A stretch of 64,000 bases of DNA, taken from NCBI GenBank assembly GCA_963702685.1, contig CAVPDQ010000004.1, forward strand, positions 124,001 to 188,000, given 5' to 3'. The notes beneath the pieces were generated by a model that saw only the letters and a program-made list of their open reading frames with translations, ran no database searches and had not been told where the DNA came from. A program made the translations under genes and the position numbers. Of the stretch, positions 52,902 to 62,806 are shown piece after piece. The stretch comes from AP-15 sp963702685. GTDB taxonomy: Bacteria; Pseudomonadota; Alphaproteobacteria; ATCC43930; CGMCC-115725. Within the stretch, counting starts at the first letter, position 1; each line of letters opens with the position of its first letter.

Positions 52902-53867
52902 TTATCGCCTTTGCGGACCTGTGGCTCGGGGCGGGTCAAGGAGGGGAGAGCGCCGTGGGTCGTTTGCCTCATAGGGGGGCGTGTTCCGGCCCTGCTCGGA
53001 GCGCAGCTCGTGGCCGGCCATGGCTTCGAGGATGCGCGCGGCGATGGGGAAACCCTCCTGGCCCCAGCCCTGCGCCTGGGCGCGGTGCAGGATGTCGTGG
53101 GCGAGGAGGCCGAGATTAGCGGGCGCGGCCACGTCGCGGGCGAGCTCGCAGGCGAGATGTAAATCCTTGGCGACGATGTCGAGCGTGCCGCCGGCAGTGA
53201 AGGTGCGGCTCAACACCGAGCGCGGGATGTTGTCGAAGGTGCGGCTGGCGCCGGCGCTGTAGGGCACGATCTGTGCCAATACGCCGGGATCGACCCCAGC
53301 TTTGGCGCCGATCAGCAAGCCTTCGAGGGCGGCGACAAAATTGGTGTAGCCGAGATATTGCGTGACGAGCTTGGCGATAGCGCCCGAACCGCTCGCGCCG
53401 ACATAAAAGACGTGGCGGGCGATCGCCGCGAACAACGGCCGGCATGTCTCGAACACCGGCGCGTCGCCGCCGACCATGACCGTCATCCCCGGCGGCCGGC
53501 CGCTGACCGGTGCGTCGAGCATCGCGACACCACGCGCGCGGCAGGCTTCGGCGACCCGGCGCGCCACCGCCGGCGCGTTGGTGGTCAGGTCGATATAGAT
53601 GCCGCCGCGACGCAGGCCGGCGAGGATGCCGGTCGCAGGGTCGAGCACCGCCCTTTCCATCTCGGCGGGGCCGGGGAGCGAGGTGAACACGGTTTCGCTC
53701 GCCTCGGCGACGGCGCGCGGATTTGCCGCGACCGCCGCCCCGCGGCCGGCGAGCGCCTTTGTCGCCTCGGGCCGGATATCGCAAATCGTCAAGCTGTGCC
53801 CGGCATCGACGATGCAGCCCGCGATCGGCGTCCCCATCGTGCCGGTGCCGACAAATCCCAGCCGCAT
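52902..53867 (-). CDS. 3-hydroxyisobutyrate dehydrogenase-family NAD(P) oxidoreductase
   Basis: A 321-residue beta-hydroxyacid dehydrogenase. The N-terminal Rossmann motif is LGFVGTGTMGTPIAG. LDAPVSGRPPGMTVMVGGDA is the substrate-loop signature. The catalytic lysine is expected in SGSGAIAKLVTQYLGYTNF. The C-terminal helical domain has IVAKDLHLACELA. The substrate (3-hydroxyisobutyrate, tartronate semialdehyde or another) is not decided by sequence. The ATG at 53867 is the usual start. It stands alone, with no transporter beside it. Confidence 0.87.
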   Translation of the reverse strand: MRLGFVGTGTMGTPIAGCIVDAGHSLTICDIRPEATKALAGRGAAVAANPRAVAEASETVFTSLPGPAEMERAVLDPATGILAGLRRGGIYIDLTTNAPAVARRVAEACRARGVAMLDAPVSGRPPGMTVMVGGDAPVFETCRPLFAAIARHVFYVGASGSGAIAKLVTQYLGYTNFVAALEGLLIGAKAGVDPGVLAQIVPYSAGASRTFDNIPRSVLSRTFTAGGTLDIVAKDLHLACELARDVAAPANLGLLAHDILHRAQAQGWGQEGFPIAARILEAMAGHELRSEQGRNTPPYEANDPRRSPLLDPPRATGPQRR

Positions 53868-53912
53868 GCTCGGGCCTCCCTGCGCGGCCCAGCACTACCC
53901 GCAGTAGGTTCG

Positions 53913-53954
53913 CCTGTCCAGGGGCTGGCCTGTCCAGGGGCTGGCCTGTCCAGG
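53913..53954 (+). repeat. 16-bp tandem repeat cctgtccaggggctgg, 2.6 copies
   Basis: Perfect units at 53913-53928 and 53929-53944 plus a partial third, just upstream of the oxidoreductase gene and about 115 bp before the ThDP-enzyme gene. Confidence 0.8.
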
Positions 53955-54068
53955 CTGGGCGCGGCGGCAGGCCGCCGGATTTATCCGGATTTATGTTGCC
54001 AACCGGTCACAGCGAACCCATCCTGACCGCCGATAGGGCGCATTTGCCGAACCCGGATCGGGGGTTGC

Positions 54069-55949
54069 ATGACCGCTGCTGGACCTGACCCCGAAAATCC
54101 AACCGGCAACCCCTATTACAACGAAAAATTGAACCTCAACGTCGCTCAGCTTCTGCTCGAATACTTGAAGCTTGAAGGTGTTGCCAAGCTGTTCGGGATT
54201 CCGGGCGCGGCCGTCATCGACCTGATGTACGAGCTGCGCGACCAGCATGATCATTTCGACTACGTGATCTGCCGCCATGAGACGGGTGCGGCCTATATCG
54301 CCCACGGCTATTCCGTTGTCGCCGACGGGCTCGGCGTGGTGCTGACGACGGCGGGTCCGGCCGCGACCAACGCGCTGACCGGCGCGCTGAACGGCCAGGC
54401 GAGCGGCGCCTCGCTCCTGGTGATCACCGGCGAGGTCGCGCAGCAATATTTCGGCCGCGGCTACCTTCAGGCCGGGTTCGACGCCCGGCTCGAGGTCGAC
54501 GCGATCTATCGCAACGCCGTCCAATCGAGCGCCCTGATCTCCAACCAGTCCAACTTCGCGACCCTGTTCGAGCAGGCATTGCGCGACGCCCGCTCGCTGC
54601 CGCCGCGGGTGGCCCATGTCAGCCTGCCGGCCGATGTCGCGGCGGAGTGCGTGCAGTCGCCGGGGCTGACCGACGCGCACGGCAACAACCGGGTGCTGGT
54701 TCCCAGATCGCCCGCGCAATACCGGACCCGGCCGAGCGGAACCGATCCGGCAAAGGTCGAGCCGGCCTTCGCCAATCTCGCCGCGGCGCAACGGCCGCTG
54801 GTGTTTGTCGGCAACGGCTGCCGCCGCGCGTTGGCCAGCCCGCAGCGTCTGCGGGCGTTCACCGCGCTGGTCGAGAAATTCGCGTTCCCGGTGATGACGA
54901 CGCTCGACGCCAAAGGCATTTTCCCCGAAACGCACGAGCTGTCGCTGCGCAACTATGGGATGGCCGCTTGCGCCTGGCCCGAGCGCTACATGCATCCGCC
55001 GCAGGACCCGCCTTTCGACGCGCTGATGGTGCTCGGCTCGAGCCTCGGCGAGCTGGCGACCAGCGTCGCCGCGACGGACCCCTATTCGCAGAATTTGCTG
55101 CCGAGCCGCCATTTGATCCAGGTGGACCTCGACCAGAGCGTGATCGGCCGCAATTTTCCGATCACTCTGGGGATCGTGGCCGAAGCCGGGGCAACGATCG
55201 ACGCGCTGTGCCGCCTCGGCGGCGAGCGGCCGGCCCCGGCCGGTGCCGATCGGCGAAAGGCGCTGATCGGCGCGATCAAGCGCGATCCGCAATCGGCCTT
55301 TTACAACCCGGCCTGGCGCGCATCGGACGCGGCGCCGGTCAACCCCGCCGCGCTGATCAGGGTGGTCAACGAGGAGGTGGCCAGGGGGCATGTTTTCGTC
55401 GATGCCGGCAACTGCATCGGCTGGTCGCTCAACAACATGGTGGTCGACCCGCCGCTCTATTTCCACAGCGCGCAGAACATGGGGCCGATGGGATTTGCCG
55501 TCGGCGCGGTGATCGGCGGCAAGATCGCCGCACCTGATCTGCCTTGCCTCGCCATCGTCGGCGACGGCGATTTCATGATGCACGGCGCCGAATTGTCCAC
55601 TGCCGCGCAAAATCGTGTCGGTGCCGTCTGGGTGGTGCTCAACGACAATGATCTCGCCATGGTGAGCCAGGGCATGGCCGCGCTGTTCCCGCCGCCCGAG
55701 CCCTGGCGCGATTACTACGCGCTCGGCGATCCCGATCTGGCGGCGTTCGCGGCGAGCCTCGGCGCGCATGCCACCCGCATCGCGGCGGACCAGGGCCCGC
55801 CGGCGCTCCGCCATGAGCTGCGCCTGGCGCTGCGGCGGGCCGATGCCGACCGGCGGCCCCAGGTGATCGTGGTCGATATCGACCCGGCGCCCGCACCTCC
55901 CTATGGCTGGCCAAAGCTCGGGCCGCCCAAATGCGGGCCGCAGCAGTAA
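54069..55949 (+). CDS. thiamine-diphosphate-dependent enzyme (acetolactate synthase/2-ketoacid decarboxylase superfamily)
   Basis: A 626-residue three-domain ThDP enzyme. The Pyr domain has KLFGIPGAAVIDLMYELRDQ and the catalytic Glu in CRHETGAAYIAHGYSV. The PP domain binds Mg-ThDP through IVGDGDFMMHG...LNDND, the GDG-x(24-27)-N motif. The central domain is of TPP_enzyme_M type. Substrate specificity is not evident from the sequence; candidates are acetolactate synthase, oxalyl-CoA or phenylglyoxylate-type decarboxylases. It is 30 bp upstream of a flavin amine oxidase-like gene on the same strand, so the two probably share a pathway. Confidence 0.87.
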   Translation: MTAAGPDPENPTGNPYYNEKLNLNVAQLLLEYLKLEGVAKLFGIPGAAVIDLMYELRDQHDHFDYVICRHETGAAYIAHGYSVVADGLGVVLTTAGPAATNALTGALNGQASGASLLVITGEVAQQYFGRGYLQAGFDARLEVDAIYRNAVQSSALISNQSNFATLFEQALRDARSLPPRVAHVSLPADVAAECVQSPGLTDAHGNNRVLVPRSPAQYRTRPSGTDPAKVEPAFANLAAAQRPLVFVGNGCRRALASPQRLRAFTALVEKFAFPVMTTLDAKGIFPETHELSLRNYGMAACAWPERYMHPPQDPPFDALMVLGSSLGELATSVAATDPYSQNLLPSRHLIQVDLDQSVIGRNFPITLGIVAEAGATIDALCRLGGERPAPAGADRRKALIGAIKRDPQSAFYNPAWRASDAAPVNPAALIRVVNEEVARGHVFVDAGNCIGWSLNNMVVDPPLYFHSAQNMGPMGFAVGAVIGGKIAAPDLPCLAIVGDGDFMMHGAELSTAAQNRVGAVWVVLNDNDLAMVSQGMAALFPPPEPWRDYYALGDPDLAAFAASLGAHATRIAADQGPPALRHELRLALRRADADRRPQVIVVDIDPAPAPPYGWPKLGPPKCGPQQ

Positions 55950-55979
55950 GAGCCGGCGCCTCTCGACCAGGGGAAGATC

Positions 55980-57669
55980 ATGCCCGACACGCCCGCGACA
56001 GATGAAATCCTCGATGTTGCCATCGTCGGGGCCGGCATCGCCGGCGTCTACAGCGGCTGGCGCCTGCTCGCCGCCGCCGCCGGGTCGGGTGCGCCGCGGC
56101 CCCGGATCGCGGTTTTCGAGGGCAGCAGCCGGGTCGGCGGCCGATTGCTCTCGGTCGAGCCGCCGGGCATTCCCAATACCCGGGTCGAGCTCGGCGGGAT
56201 GCGCTACACGACCCAGCATGTGCGCGTTAAGGACCTGTTGAGCCACCTCGGCATCAAATCGGTGCCGTTTCCGGTCCACGAGCCGGAAAACATCGCTTAT
56301 CTGCGAGGGCACCGGCTGCGCTGGCAGGAGCTTACCGATCCGGATGCGATCCCCTACCGATTATTGCCGGACGAACGCACCCCCGCCGCTCTGGCCGAGG
56401 GCTTCACCGCGCTCGCCGCCCAGCGGTCGCTGCGGATGGTCCTCGACAAGGACGCAGACCTCGCGACAGTGGACTGGCCGCAGGTGGCGGCATCCGGAAG
56501 ATATGAAGGCCGGCGCTTGCAGGACCTTCCGCTGCGCTTTCTGCTGCAGCGCTGCATCAGCGACGAGGCGCTCCGCTTCGCCGACGATTCGAGCGGCTAC
56601 GACACCATTTTGTCGATTTGGAACGCGGCCGACGGGTTCCCCTGGAACCTCGGTGATTTCGGCCGGACGGTCGACTATTTCCACGTCGAGGCCGGCTACG
56701 ACACGCTGCCGCTCACCCTCCAAAAGCTGTTCGAAAAGGCTGGCGGCGCCACCCGTCTCGACCACCGGCTCGAAAGCTTCGACGAGGTCGCGCAGGGGTG
56801 GCGCGCCGGGCGGTGGCGCGCCGCTCGTCGCGATGAAGCTTGCCGGCAGCGGCGGCCGCGTGCTCGCACGCCAGCTGATCCTGGCGATGCCGCGCCGGTC
56901 GCTCGAGCTGCTCGACCGCAGCGGCGCCGTTCTGGCCATGACCGAAGAGAACCGCGCGGTCCATCGGCTGATCGGCTCGGTAACGCCGGTCCCGCTGTTC
57001 AAGCTGGCGATCTGCTATCCGTTTCCGTGGTGGCAGACGATCGATCCGGTCGCGGTGAAGTCCGACGGCGCAACCCAATGGCTGAAGCTCACCAAGGGAC
57101 AGACGATCACCGACCTGCCGGTGCGCCAGTGCTATTACTGGGCGGTGGATGCCAAAACCCAGAACGCCGTCATCCTGATCTATGATGACGGCAGCGATTT
57201 GGATTACTGGGCGGGGCTGCGCGAGCGGACCGGGGTAAGACTGTTCGAGAACGCGGCAGCCCCCGGCGGCAGCGCTGCGGCGCCCTCGGAATGGACGGCC
57301 CACAAGGCGCCCGAGCTGATGGTCAAAGAGGCGCATCGCCAGCTCCTCGAGCTGCACGGCGTCGAAAATCGTCTCGACATTCCGCAGCCCTATGCCGCCG
57401 CATACCGCGACTGGGGCGAGGACCCCTACGGCGGCGGCGCCAATTATTGGCACCTGCACGTCGACAGCATGCGGGTATCCGAAGAAATCCTTCAGCCCAA
57501 GCCGCCGGTGCCGGTGTTCATCTGCGGCGAAGCCTATTCGCACAACCAGGGCTGGGTCGAGGGCGCCCTGGAGACCGCCGACCGGATGCTGGAGCGGCAT
57601 TTCGGCCTGTCGAGACCGGCATGGCTCGGCCGCGGCAAGGCTGGCGAAACGCCACCGCGCACCGGATAA
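55980..57669 (+). pseudogene. flavin-containing amine oxidase-family protein, single frameshift
   Basis: Two frames assemble to about 563 residues of an FAD amine oxidase. The first holds the dinucleotide site VAIVGAGIAGVYSGWRLL and FEGSSRVGGRLLSVEP, then LGGMRYTTQHVRVKDLLSHL. At about 56800 the frame shifts, and the second carries VLARQLILAMPRRSLELLDR, YYWAVDAKTQNAVILIYDD and the FAD-binding end FICGEAYSHNQGWVEGALET. The junction lies in an imperfect 15-bp duplication (ggtggcgcgccg at 56797 and 56812). The substrate may be an amine or amino acid. It sits between the ThDP enzyme and the cyclase genes in one run. Confidence 0.83.
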
Positions 57670-57684
57670 GCCGGCGATGGAGGC

Positions 57685-60240
57685 ATGACCACGCGCCGCC
57701 TCGCCGCGATCTTGGCCGCCGATGTGGCCGGCTATTCGCGGCTGATGCACGCCGACGAGGAGGGCACGCACAACCGGTTTGTCCGGCTCATGGCCGAGGC
57801 GGTCGAGCCGGCGCTCCGGCAGCACAGCGGGCGGATCGTAAAAAATACCGGCGACGGCTTCCTGGCCGAGTTCCAAAGCGTCGTTGCCGCGGTGCGCTGT
57901 GCCGTCGCGTTTCAACACGGTGTCGCCGAGCTCACCGCCGACGACCCGGCCGCGCAGCGCATCGCCTTCCGTGTCGGCATTCACATCGGCGACGTGATCG
58001 CCGACGATCACGACATCTTCGGCGATGGAGTCAACATCGCCGCCCGGCTCGAAGGATTGGCCGATCCGGGCGGGGTTCTGGTGTCGGCGACCGTCCACGA
58101 AAACGTCTTCGGACGGCTCGACTGCGGCTTTGAGGACCGCGGCGAACAGCAATTGAAGAACATTTCCCGCCCCGTCCGCGCTTTCCGCATTATCCACAGT
58201 CCCGCTGGCTCCGATCGGTTTGAAGCCGAAGCGCCCGGCATTCCCGAGGCACCATCTGTCGTTGTAATGCCGTTCCGTAATGTAGGCGACGATCCTCAAC
58301 AGGAATATTTAGCCGACGGCATCGTCGAGGATGTGACGCTCTCCCTGTCCCAGTTCCGATCGCTGTTCGTGATCTCCCGTAATTCTGCATTTACCTACAA
58401 GGCCCGCGCCGTCGATGTCCGTCAGGTCGGGCGCGAGCTCGGCGTGCGTTATGTCCTCGAAGGCAGCGTGCGATCGGCCGGCAACCAGATCCGGATTACC
58501 AGCCAGCTGATCCGGGCCGATACCGGCGCTCACCTCTGGGCCCAACGCTATGAGCGCGAGCTGAGCGATATCTTCTCGACACAGGACGAGATCGCTGCTG
58601 CCGTCGCGGCGGCGATCGAGCCGGCGGTCGAGGAGGCCGAGCACCAGCGGGCTCGACTGAAGCCACCCGAGAGCCTCGGCGCATGGGAAGCGTATCACCG
58701 GGGCCTCTGGCATCATTCCAAGAGCAGCGCACCCGAGAATGAGCTTGCCCGGACCTTCTTCCGGCGTGCCGTCGCTCTCGACCCGACTTTCTCGCGGGCA
58801 TATCAAGGCCTCGTCTACACCTACCTCGATGACGCCATCTTGTATCTGACCTGCACCGTCGCCGATGCGGCCGGACTGGCCGAACCGCTGGCGCACAAGG
58901 CCGTCGTGCTCGATCCCGGCGATGCCGGCGCCTATCTCGCGCTCACCTATGTGCATTTCTCCCAGGGCGATCTCGAAGCAGCGCTGGCCGCCGCCGACCA
59001 GGCCTTGGTCCTTAACGCCAATTTCGCCGGCGCATATTGGGCCAAATCCGGGTGCCTCGTTTATCTCGGCCGTTACGCCGAAGCGTCACAGGCGGCAATG
59101 ACATTCCTCCGGCTCAGCCCACGCGATCCGAGGAACTGGCGGGTGTTGAACCATCTCGTGATCGGGCGCTACCTCTCGGGCGATTACCCGGGCTCGATCG
59201 AGGCGGCGCGGCGGGCGCTGCGGGCGCATCCCGACCAGCCGTTGACCTATCGCTGGCTGGCGGCGGCGCTGGGTCAGCTCGGCCGCGTCGAAGATGCGCA
59301 GGCTGTGATCCACGAAGCCGCTGCTGTATTGGCGCCGGTGTCCTTCGACAGCTACGCGTGCACCCGCGGCCCGTGGTTGCCGGAGAAAGCTCACGCGCTG
59401 CTGATGGATGGTCTGCGCAAGGCGGGTTGGCGCGGCGACCGGCTAGGGCGCCGTTTCGAGCCGAACGCCCGAATCCCCGCAGCGAGCCGTCAGGAGGAAG
59501 AGCGTGCAAATCGGGTTCAATCTGCCGATCAGCGGGCCGCTGTCGGACCCCGCGACCGTCGCCCGGATCGCGCAGGAAGGCGAGGCGCTCGGCTACGGCT
59601 ACCTGACCTTGACCGACCATATCGTCCTGCCGAACCTCAAAGTGCCGGGCTATCCCTATTCCGAGAGCGGAGAATTCTTTGGCGACGGACCCGGGCGGCG
59701 CCACGACCAGCTGACCGCCGCCGCCTTTGTCGCGGCAAAAACCAAGGCCATCCGGCTGGTGCTCGCGGTCATGGTGGTGCCGTACCGGCCGGCGGTGCTC
59801 GCCGCCAAGATGCTGGCGACGATCGATCGATTGTCGGAGGGCCGGCTGACGGTCGGCATCGGCGCCGGCTGGCTCGAAGCCGAATTCGATGTGGTCGCCA
59901 CCACCCCCTTTGCCGCGCGGGGGGCGGTGACCGACGAATACATCAGCACCTTTCGCACGCTCTGGACCGAGCCCGAGCCGCGCTTCGGCGGGGAGTGGAC
60001 GAAATTCGGCGAGGTGCTGTTCGAGCCGAAGCCAATGCAGAAACCGCACCCGCCGATCTGGGTCGGCGGCGAAAGCGGGCCGGCCTTGCGTCGCGCCGCA
60101 CGGCTCGGCGACGCGTGGTATCCGATCGGCAGCAACAACCGGCACCTTTTGGACACGCTGCCGCGCTATCGTGCCGGTGTCGCGCGGCTGCGCCGGTTTG
60201 CCGCCGAGGCCGGGCGCGACCCGCTCCGAAATCGCGCTGA
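57685..60240 (+). CDS. class III adenylate cyclase with TPR region
   Basis: As sequenced 851 residues, but only the first about 590 make sense. Residues 5-165 are a class III nucleotidyl cyclase domain: LAADVAGYSRLM with the metal Asp, KNTGDGFLAEF with the second metal Asp, and FGDGVNIAARLEGL with Asn and Arg for the transition state. Residues 195-330 are the TolB-like segment PSVVVMPFRNVGDDPQQEYL. Residues 340-570 are TPR repeats (GYHRG-like, AYLALTYVHFSQGDLEAALA). After GLRKAGWRG the frame runs into the next gene out of phase. One base fewer at about 59425 would end it at TAG 59446, 58 bp before that gene. It makes cAMP in the cytoplasm. Confidence 0.85.
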   Translation: MTTRRLAAILAADVAGYSRLMHADEEGTHNRFVRLMAEAVEPALRQHSGRIVKNTGDGFLAEFQSVVAAVRCAVAFQHGVAELTADDPAAQRIAFRVGIHIGDVIADDHDIFGDGVNIAARLEGLADPGGVLVSATVHENVFGRLDCGFEDRGEQQLKNISRPVRAFRIIHSPAGSDRFEAEAPGIPEAPSVVVMPFRNVGDDPQQEYLADGIVEDVTLSLSQFRSLFVISRNSAFTYKARAVDVRQVGRELGVRYVLEGSVRSAGNQIRITSQLIRADTGAHLWAQRYERELSDIFSTQDEIAAAVAAAIEPAVEEAEHQRARLKPPESLGAWEAYHRGLWHHSKSSAPENELARTFFRRAVALDPTFSRAYQGLVYTYLDDAILYLTCTVADAAGLAEPLAHKAVVLDPGDAGAYLALTYVHFSQGDLEAALAAADQALVLNANFAGAYWAKSGCLVYLGRYAEASQAAMTFLRLSPRDPRNWRVLNHLVIGRYLSGDYPGSIEAARRALRAHPDQPLTYRWLAAALGQLGRVEDAQAVIHEAAAVLAPVSFDSYACTRGPWLPEKAHALLMDGLRKAGWRGDRLGRRFEPNARIPAASRQEEERANRVQSADQRAAVGPRDRRPDRAGRRGARLRLPDLDRPYRPAEPQSAGLSLFRERRILWRRTRAAPRPADRRRLCRGKNQGHPAGARGHGGAVPAGGARRQDAGDDRSIVGGPADGRHRRRLARSRIRCGRHHPLCRAGGGDRRIHQHLSHALDRARAALRRGVDEIRRGAVRAEANAETAPADLGRRRKRAGLASRRTARRRVVSDRQQQPAPFGHAAALSCRCRAAAPVCRRGRARPAPKSR

Positions 60241-60458
60241 CCTACCGCATCAAGCGCTATGGCGCGGCGGTGCCGGAGAAAGCCTCGGACGGCGAGCGGC
60301 GCCTCTTTTCCGGCACGACCGCCGACATCGTCGCCGATCTGAAGGCGCTGCGCGACCTCGGCGTCGGCGCTGTCGACATCGACTTCGAGCGCCCCGACAT
60401 TGATGCCTCGCTCGCCGAGATGCGCCGTTTTCAGGAGGATGTGATTGCCCGCCTATAG
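59504..60458 (+). pseudogene. LLM-class F420/FMN oxidoreductase, single frameshift
   Basis: About 317 residues in two frames. The start is GTG at 59504 with AGGAGGAA six bases upstream (MQIGFNLPISGPLSDPATVA). TIM-barrel features of the TIGR03619-like group follow: GYLTLTDHIVLPN, RLTVGIGAGWLEAEFDVV and PPIWVGGESGPALRRAARLG. After FAAEAGRDP at about 60222 one extra C breaks the frame. The next frame reads SEIALTYRIKRYGAAVPEKA and DLGVGAVDIDFERPDIDASL to the stop at 60456. It overlaps the false tail of the cyclase frame. Probably in one transcript with the acyl-CoA-dehydrogenase-like gene that follows. Confidence 0.82.
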
Positions 60459-61632
60459 AGCGCCGATGGACGATATCGGCCAACCCGGCCCGGTGGCGCG
60501 GGCGCGCGGTCTGGCGGCGCTGATCGGCGCAGAGGCCACGGCGATCGAGAAGGCGCGGCGGCTGACGGCGCCGGTCCTCGACGCGCTGCACGAGGCCCGC
60601 CTCTTTCGCATGCTTTATCCGCGCTCGGTCGGCGGCGACGAGGTCGAGCCCGGCGCCTATGTGCTCGCGGTCGGCGAATTGGCCCGCGCCGACGGCTCGG
60701 TCGGCTGGTGCGTCTCGATCGCCAACAGCATCGGCCTCTTTGCCCCCTATCTCAGCCTCGACGCCGCGCGCAAGGTGTTCGGACATCCCCATGCGACCTG
60801 CGCCTGGGGGCCACCCAACGACTGCCGCGGCATTGCCGTGCCGGGCGGCTATCGGGTGACCGGGCGCTGGGATTTTGCCAGCGGCTGCCGCCATTCGAGC
60901 TGGATCGGCGCGCACGGGCCGGTGGTCGAGCCGGACGGCTCGTTGCGCCTCAATAATTTCGGCCGGCCGACGATCCGCACCTGGCTGTTTCCCGCCGAGC
61001 AAGCGGGCTTGCTCGACAATTGGCATCCGATCGGGCTGCGCGGCACCGCCTCCGAATCCTACAGCGTGACGGATTTGCTTGTGCCCGAAGAGCTCACCGG
61101 CACCCGCGAGGACCCGGGCTTGCGCCGCGACCGAGGCCCGCTTTACGCGTTCCCGCAGCAGACGCTCTATTCGGTCGGGATCGCCAGCGTGGCCCTCGGC
61201 ATCGCCCGCGGCATGCTCGACGCCTTTATCGAATTGGCGTTGCGCAAGACCCCGCGCGGCGGAGCGCGGCTCGCCGACAACGCCGTGGTCCAGGCCGGGA
61301 TCGCCCGCGCCGAAGCTCGGCTCGGCTCGGCCCTCGCCTATCTTGTCGCGACGGTGCGCGACATCCATGCCCGCGCCGACGACACCGCCCCGATCGACAT
61401 GCCCGATCGGGCCCGCGCGCGCCTCGCCGGCTCGAACGCGATCGCCGGTGCCACCGCGGTCGCCGATCGGGTCTACAAAGCCGCCGGTGTCGACGCGATC
61501 TTTCCCGGCAGCCCGTTCGAGCGCCGCTTCCGCGACATCCACACGGTTTCCCAGCAAATTCAGTCCCGTGACGCCCATTATGAAACCGTCGGCCAAGTGC
61601 TGCTCGGCAACCCGCCCGAGGTATTTTTGTAG
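60445..61632 (+). CDS. acyl-CoA dehydrogenase-like flavoprotein (possible monooxygenase)
   Basis: A 395-residue flavoprotein of the acyl-CoA dehydrogenase superfamily, closest in outline to the HpaH/DszC-type (Acyl-CoA_dh_2) monooxygenases. LFRMLYPRSVGGDEVEPGAY, LARADGSVGWCVSIANSIG, GGYRVTGRWDFASGCRHSSW and LRGTASESYSVTDLLVPEE are the family's stepping stones. The last part carries GSPFERRFRDIHTVSQQIQS. No dehydrogenase catalytic Glu is obvious at the usual place. The start is TTG at 60445 (AGGAGG six bases before) or ATG at 60466. It follows an LLM enzyme, a common pairing in xenobiotic or terpene metabolism. Confidence 0.82.
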   Translation: MPAYRAPMDDIGQPGPVARARGLAALIGAEATAIEKARRLTAPVLDALHEARLFRMLYPRSVGGDEVEPGAYVLAVGELARADGSVGWCVSIANSIGLFAPYLSLDAARKVFGHPHATCAWGPPNDCRGIAVPGGYRVTGRWDFASGCRHSSWIGAHGPVVEPDGSLRLNNFGRPTIRTWLFPAEQAGLLDNWHPIGLRGTASESYSVTDLLVPEELTGTREDPGLRRDRGPLYAFPQQTLYSVGIASVALGIARGMLDAFIELALRKTPRGGARLADNAVVQAGIARAEARLGSALAYLVATVRDIHARADDTAPIDMPDRARARLAGSNAIAGATAVADRVYKAAGVDAIFPGSPFERRFRDIHTVSQQIQSRDAHYETVGQVLLGNPPEVFL

Positions 61633-61723
61633 GCTGCCCTATATGGCGCCCGCCCGGGTGCGTGGTTTCCGTCGGGCGGCATCGGCTGGTATAACCGCGG
61701 CTCGGTTCGGATAGGCGCCGCAT

Positions 61724-61771
61724 CATGCTGGTGATCGACAATCGGGAAACGCGCGCGTGGCCGGCGATCTG
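61724..61771 (+). other. short frame resembling the TrpG N-terminus
   Basis: ATG at 61724 opens MLVIDNRETRAWPAI and stops at 61771. The first six residues equal the start of TrpG-type glutamine amidotransferases (M-x-L-I-D-N), which normally precedes trpD in alphaproteobacteria. It overlaps the trpD start. It may be a remnant left by loss of trpG, or a chance match. Confidence 0.3.
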
Positions 61772-62806
61772 AAAGGGCTGCTCGCGCATGTGGCGCAGGG
61801 CAGGAGCCTCAGCGAGCAGGAAGCGGAGACGGCGTTCGACATCATCATGAGCGGCGACGCCACCCCCTCGCAGATGGGCGGCTTTCTGATGGCGCTGCGC
61901 GTGCGCGGCGAAACCGTGGACGAGATCACCGGCGCGGCGCGGGCGATGCGGGCCAAGGCGCTGCAGATCGACGCCCCGCCGGGCACCATCGACACCTGCG
62001 GCACCGGCGGCGACGCTTCGGGCAGCTTCAACATTTCGACCGCGGCGGCGCTGGTCGCGGCCGGCTGCGGCGTGCCGGTCGCCAAGCACGGCAACCGGGC
62101 GCTGTCGTCGCGATCGGGCTCGGCCGATGTGTTGACCGCGCTCGGGGTCAACATCGACGCCGATTTCCCGGTGGTGCGCGACTGCCTGTGGCAGATCGGC
62201 ATCGGCTTTTTGATGGCGCCGCGCCATCACAGCGCCACCCGCCATGTCGCGCCGACCCGCGTCGATCTCGGCACCCGCACAATCTTCAACCTGTTGGGGC
62301 CGTTGTCGAGCCCGGCCGGGGCACGGCGCCAGCTGGTCGGCGTCTTCGCACCCGAATGGACGCGGCCGATGGCCGAGGTGCTGGGCCGCCTCGGCGCGGA
62401 GCGCGTTTGGGTGGTCCACGGCGACGGGCTCGACGAGCTCAGCACGGCCGGACCGACGACCGTCGCCGCGCTCGAAGACGGCAAGGTCGAGGTTTTTGAA
62501 ATCACCGCTGCCGACGCCGGATTGCCGGCGGCCCGGCTCGCCGACCTCGCCGGTGGCGAGCCGCAGCACAACGCCGCGCTGATGCGCGACCTGCTCGGCG
62601 GTGTCGGCGGACCCCTGCGCGACATCGTGTTGTTGAACAGCGCCGCCGCCCTCCTCGTCGCCGGCCGCGCGGCGACCCTCGCCGACGGGGTCGAGCGCGC
62701 CGCCCGCGCAATCGATTCGGGGACGGCGCAACGGGTGCTCGACAACCTCGTCGCGCGGACCAACGCACCGGCATCCGCACCGGCATCGGCCGAGGACGCG
62801 CGATGA
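61757..62806 (+). CDS. trpD: anthranilate phosphoribosyltransferase
   Basis: A 349-residue TrpD, the second step of tryptophan synthesis: anthranilate plus PRPP to phosphoribosylanthranilate. PRPP site: DTCGTGGDASGSFNISTAAA. Substrate side: VAKHGNRALSSRSGSADVL, FLMAPRHHSATRHV and RTIFNLLGPLSSPAG. The GTG start at 61757 matches family N-termini. The stop overlaps the ATG of trpC (ATGA), so the genes are coupled. The usual upstream partner trpG is absent and replaced by an unrelated flavoprotein gene. Confidence 0.95.
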   Translation: MAGDLKGLLAHVAQGRSLSEQEAETAFDIIMSGDATPSQMGGFLMALRVRGETVDEITGAARAMRAKALQIDAPPGTIDTCGTGGDASGSFNISTAAALVAAGCGVPVAKHGNRALSSRSGSADVLTALGVNIDADFPVVRDCLWQIGIGFLMAPRHHSATRHVAPTRVDLGTRTIFNLLGPLSSPAGARRQLVGVFAPEWTRPMAEVLGRLGAERVWVVHGDGLDELSTAGPTTVAALEDGKVEVFEITAADAGLPAARLADLAGGEPQHNAALMRDLLGGVGGPLRDIVLLNSAAALLVAGRAATLADGVERAARAIDSGTAQRVLDNLVARTNAPASAPASAEDAR

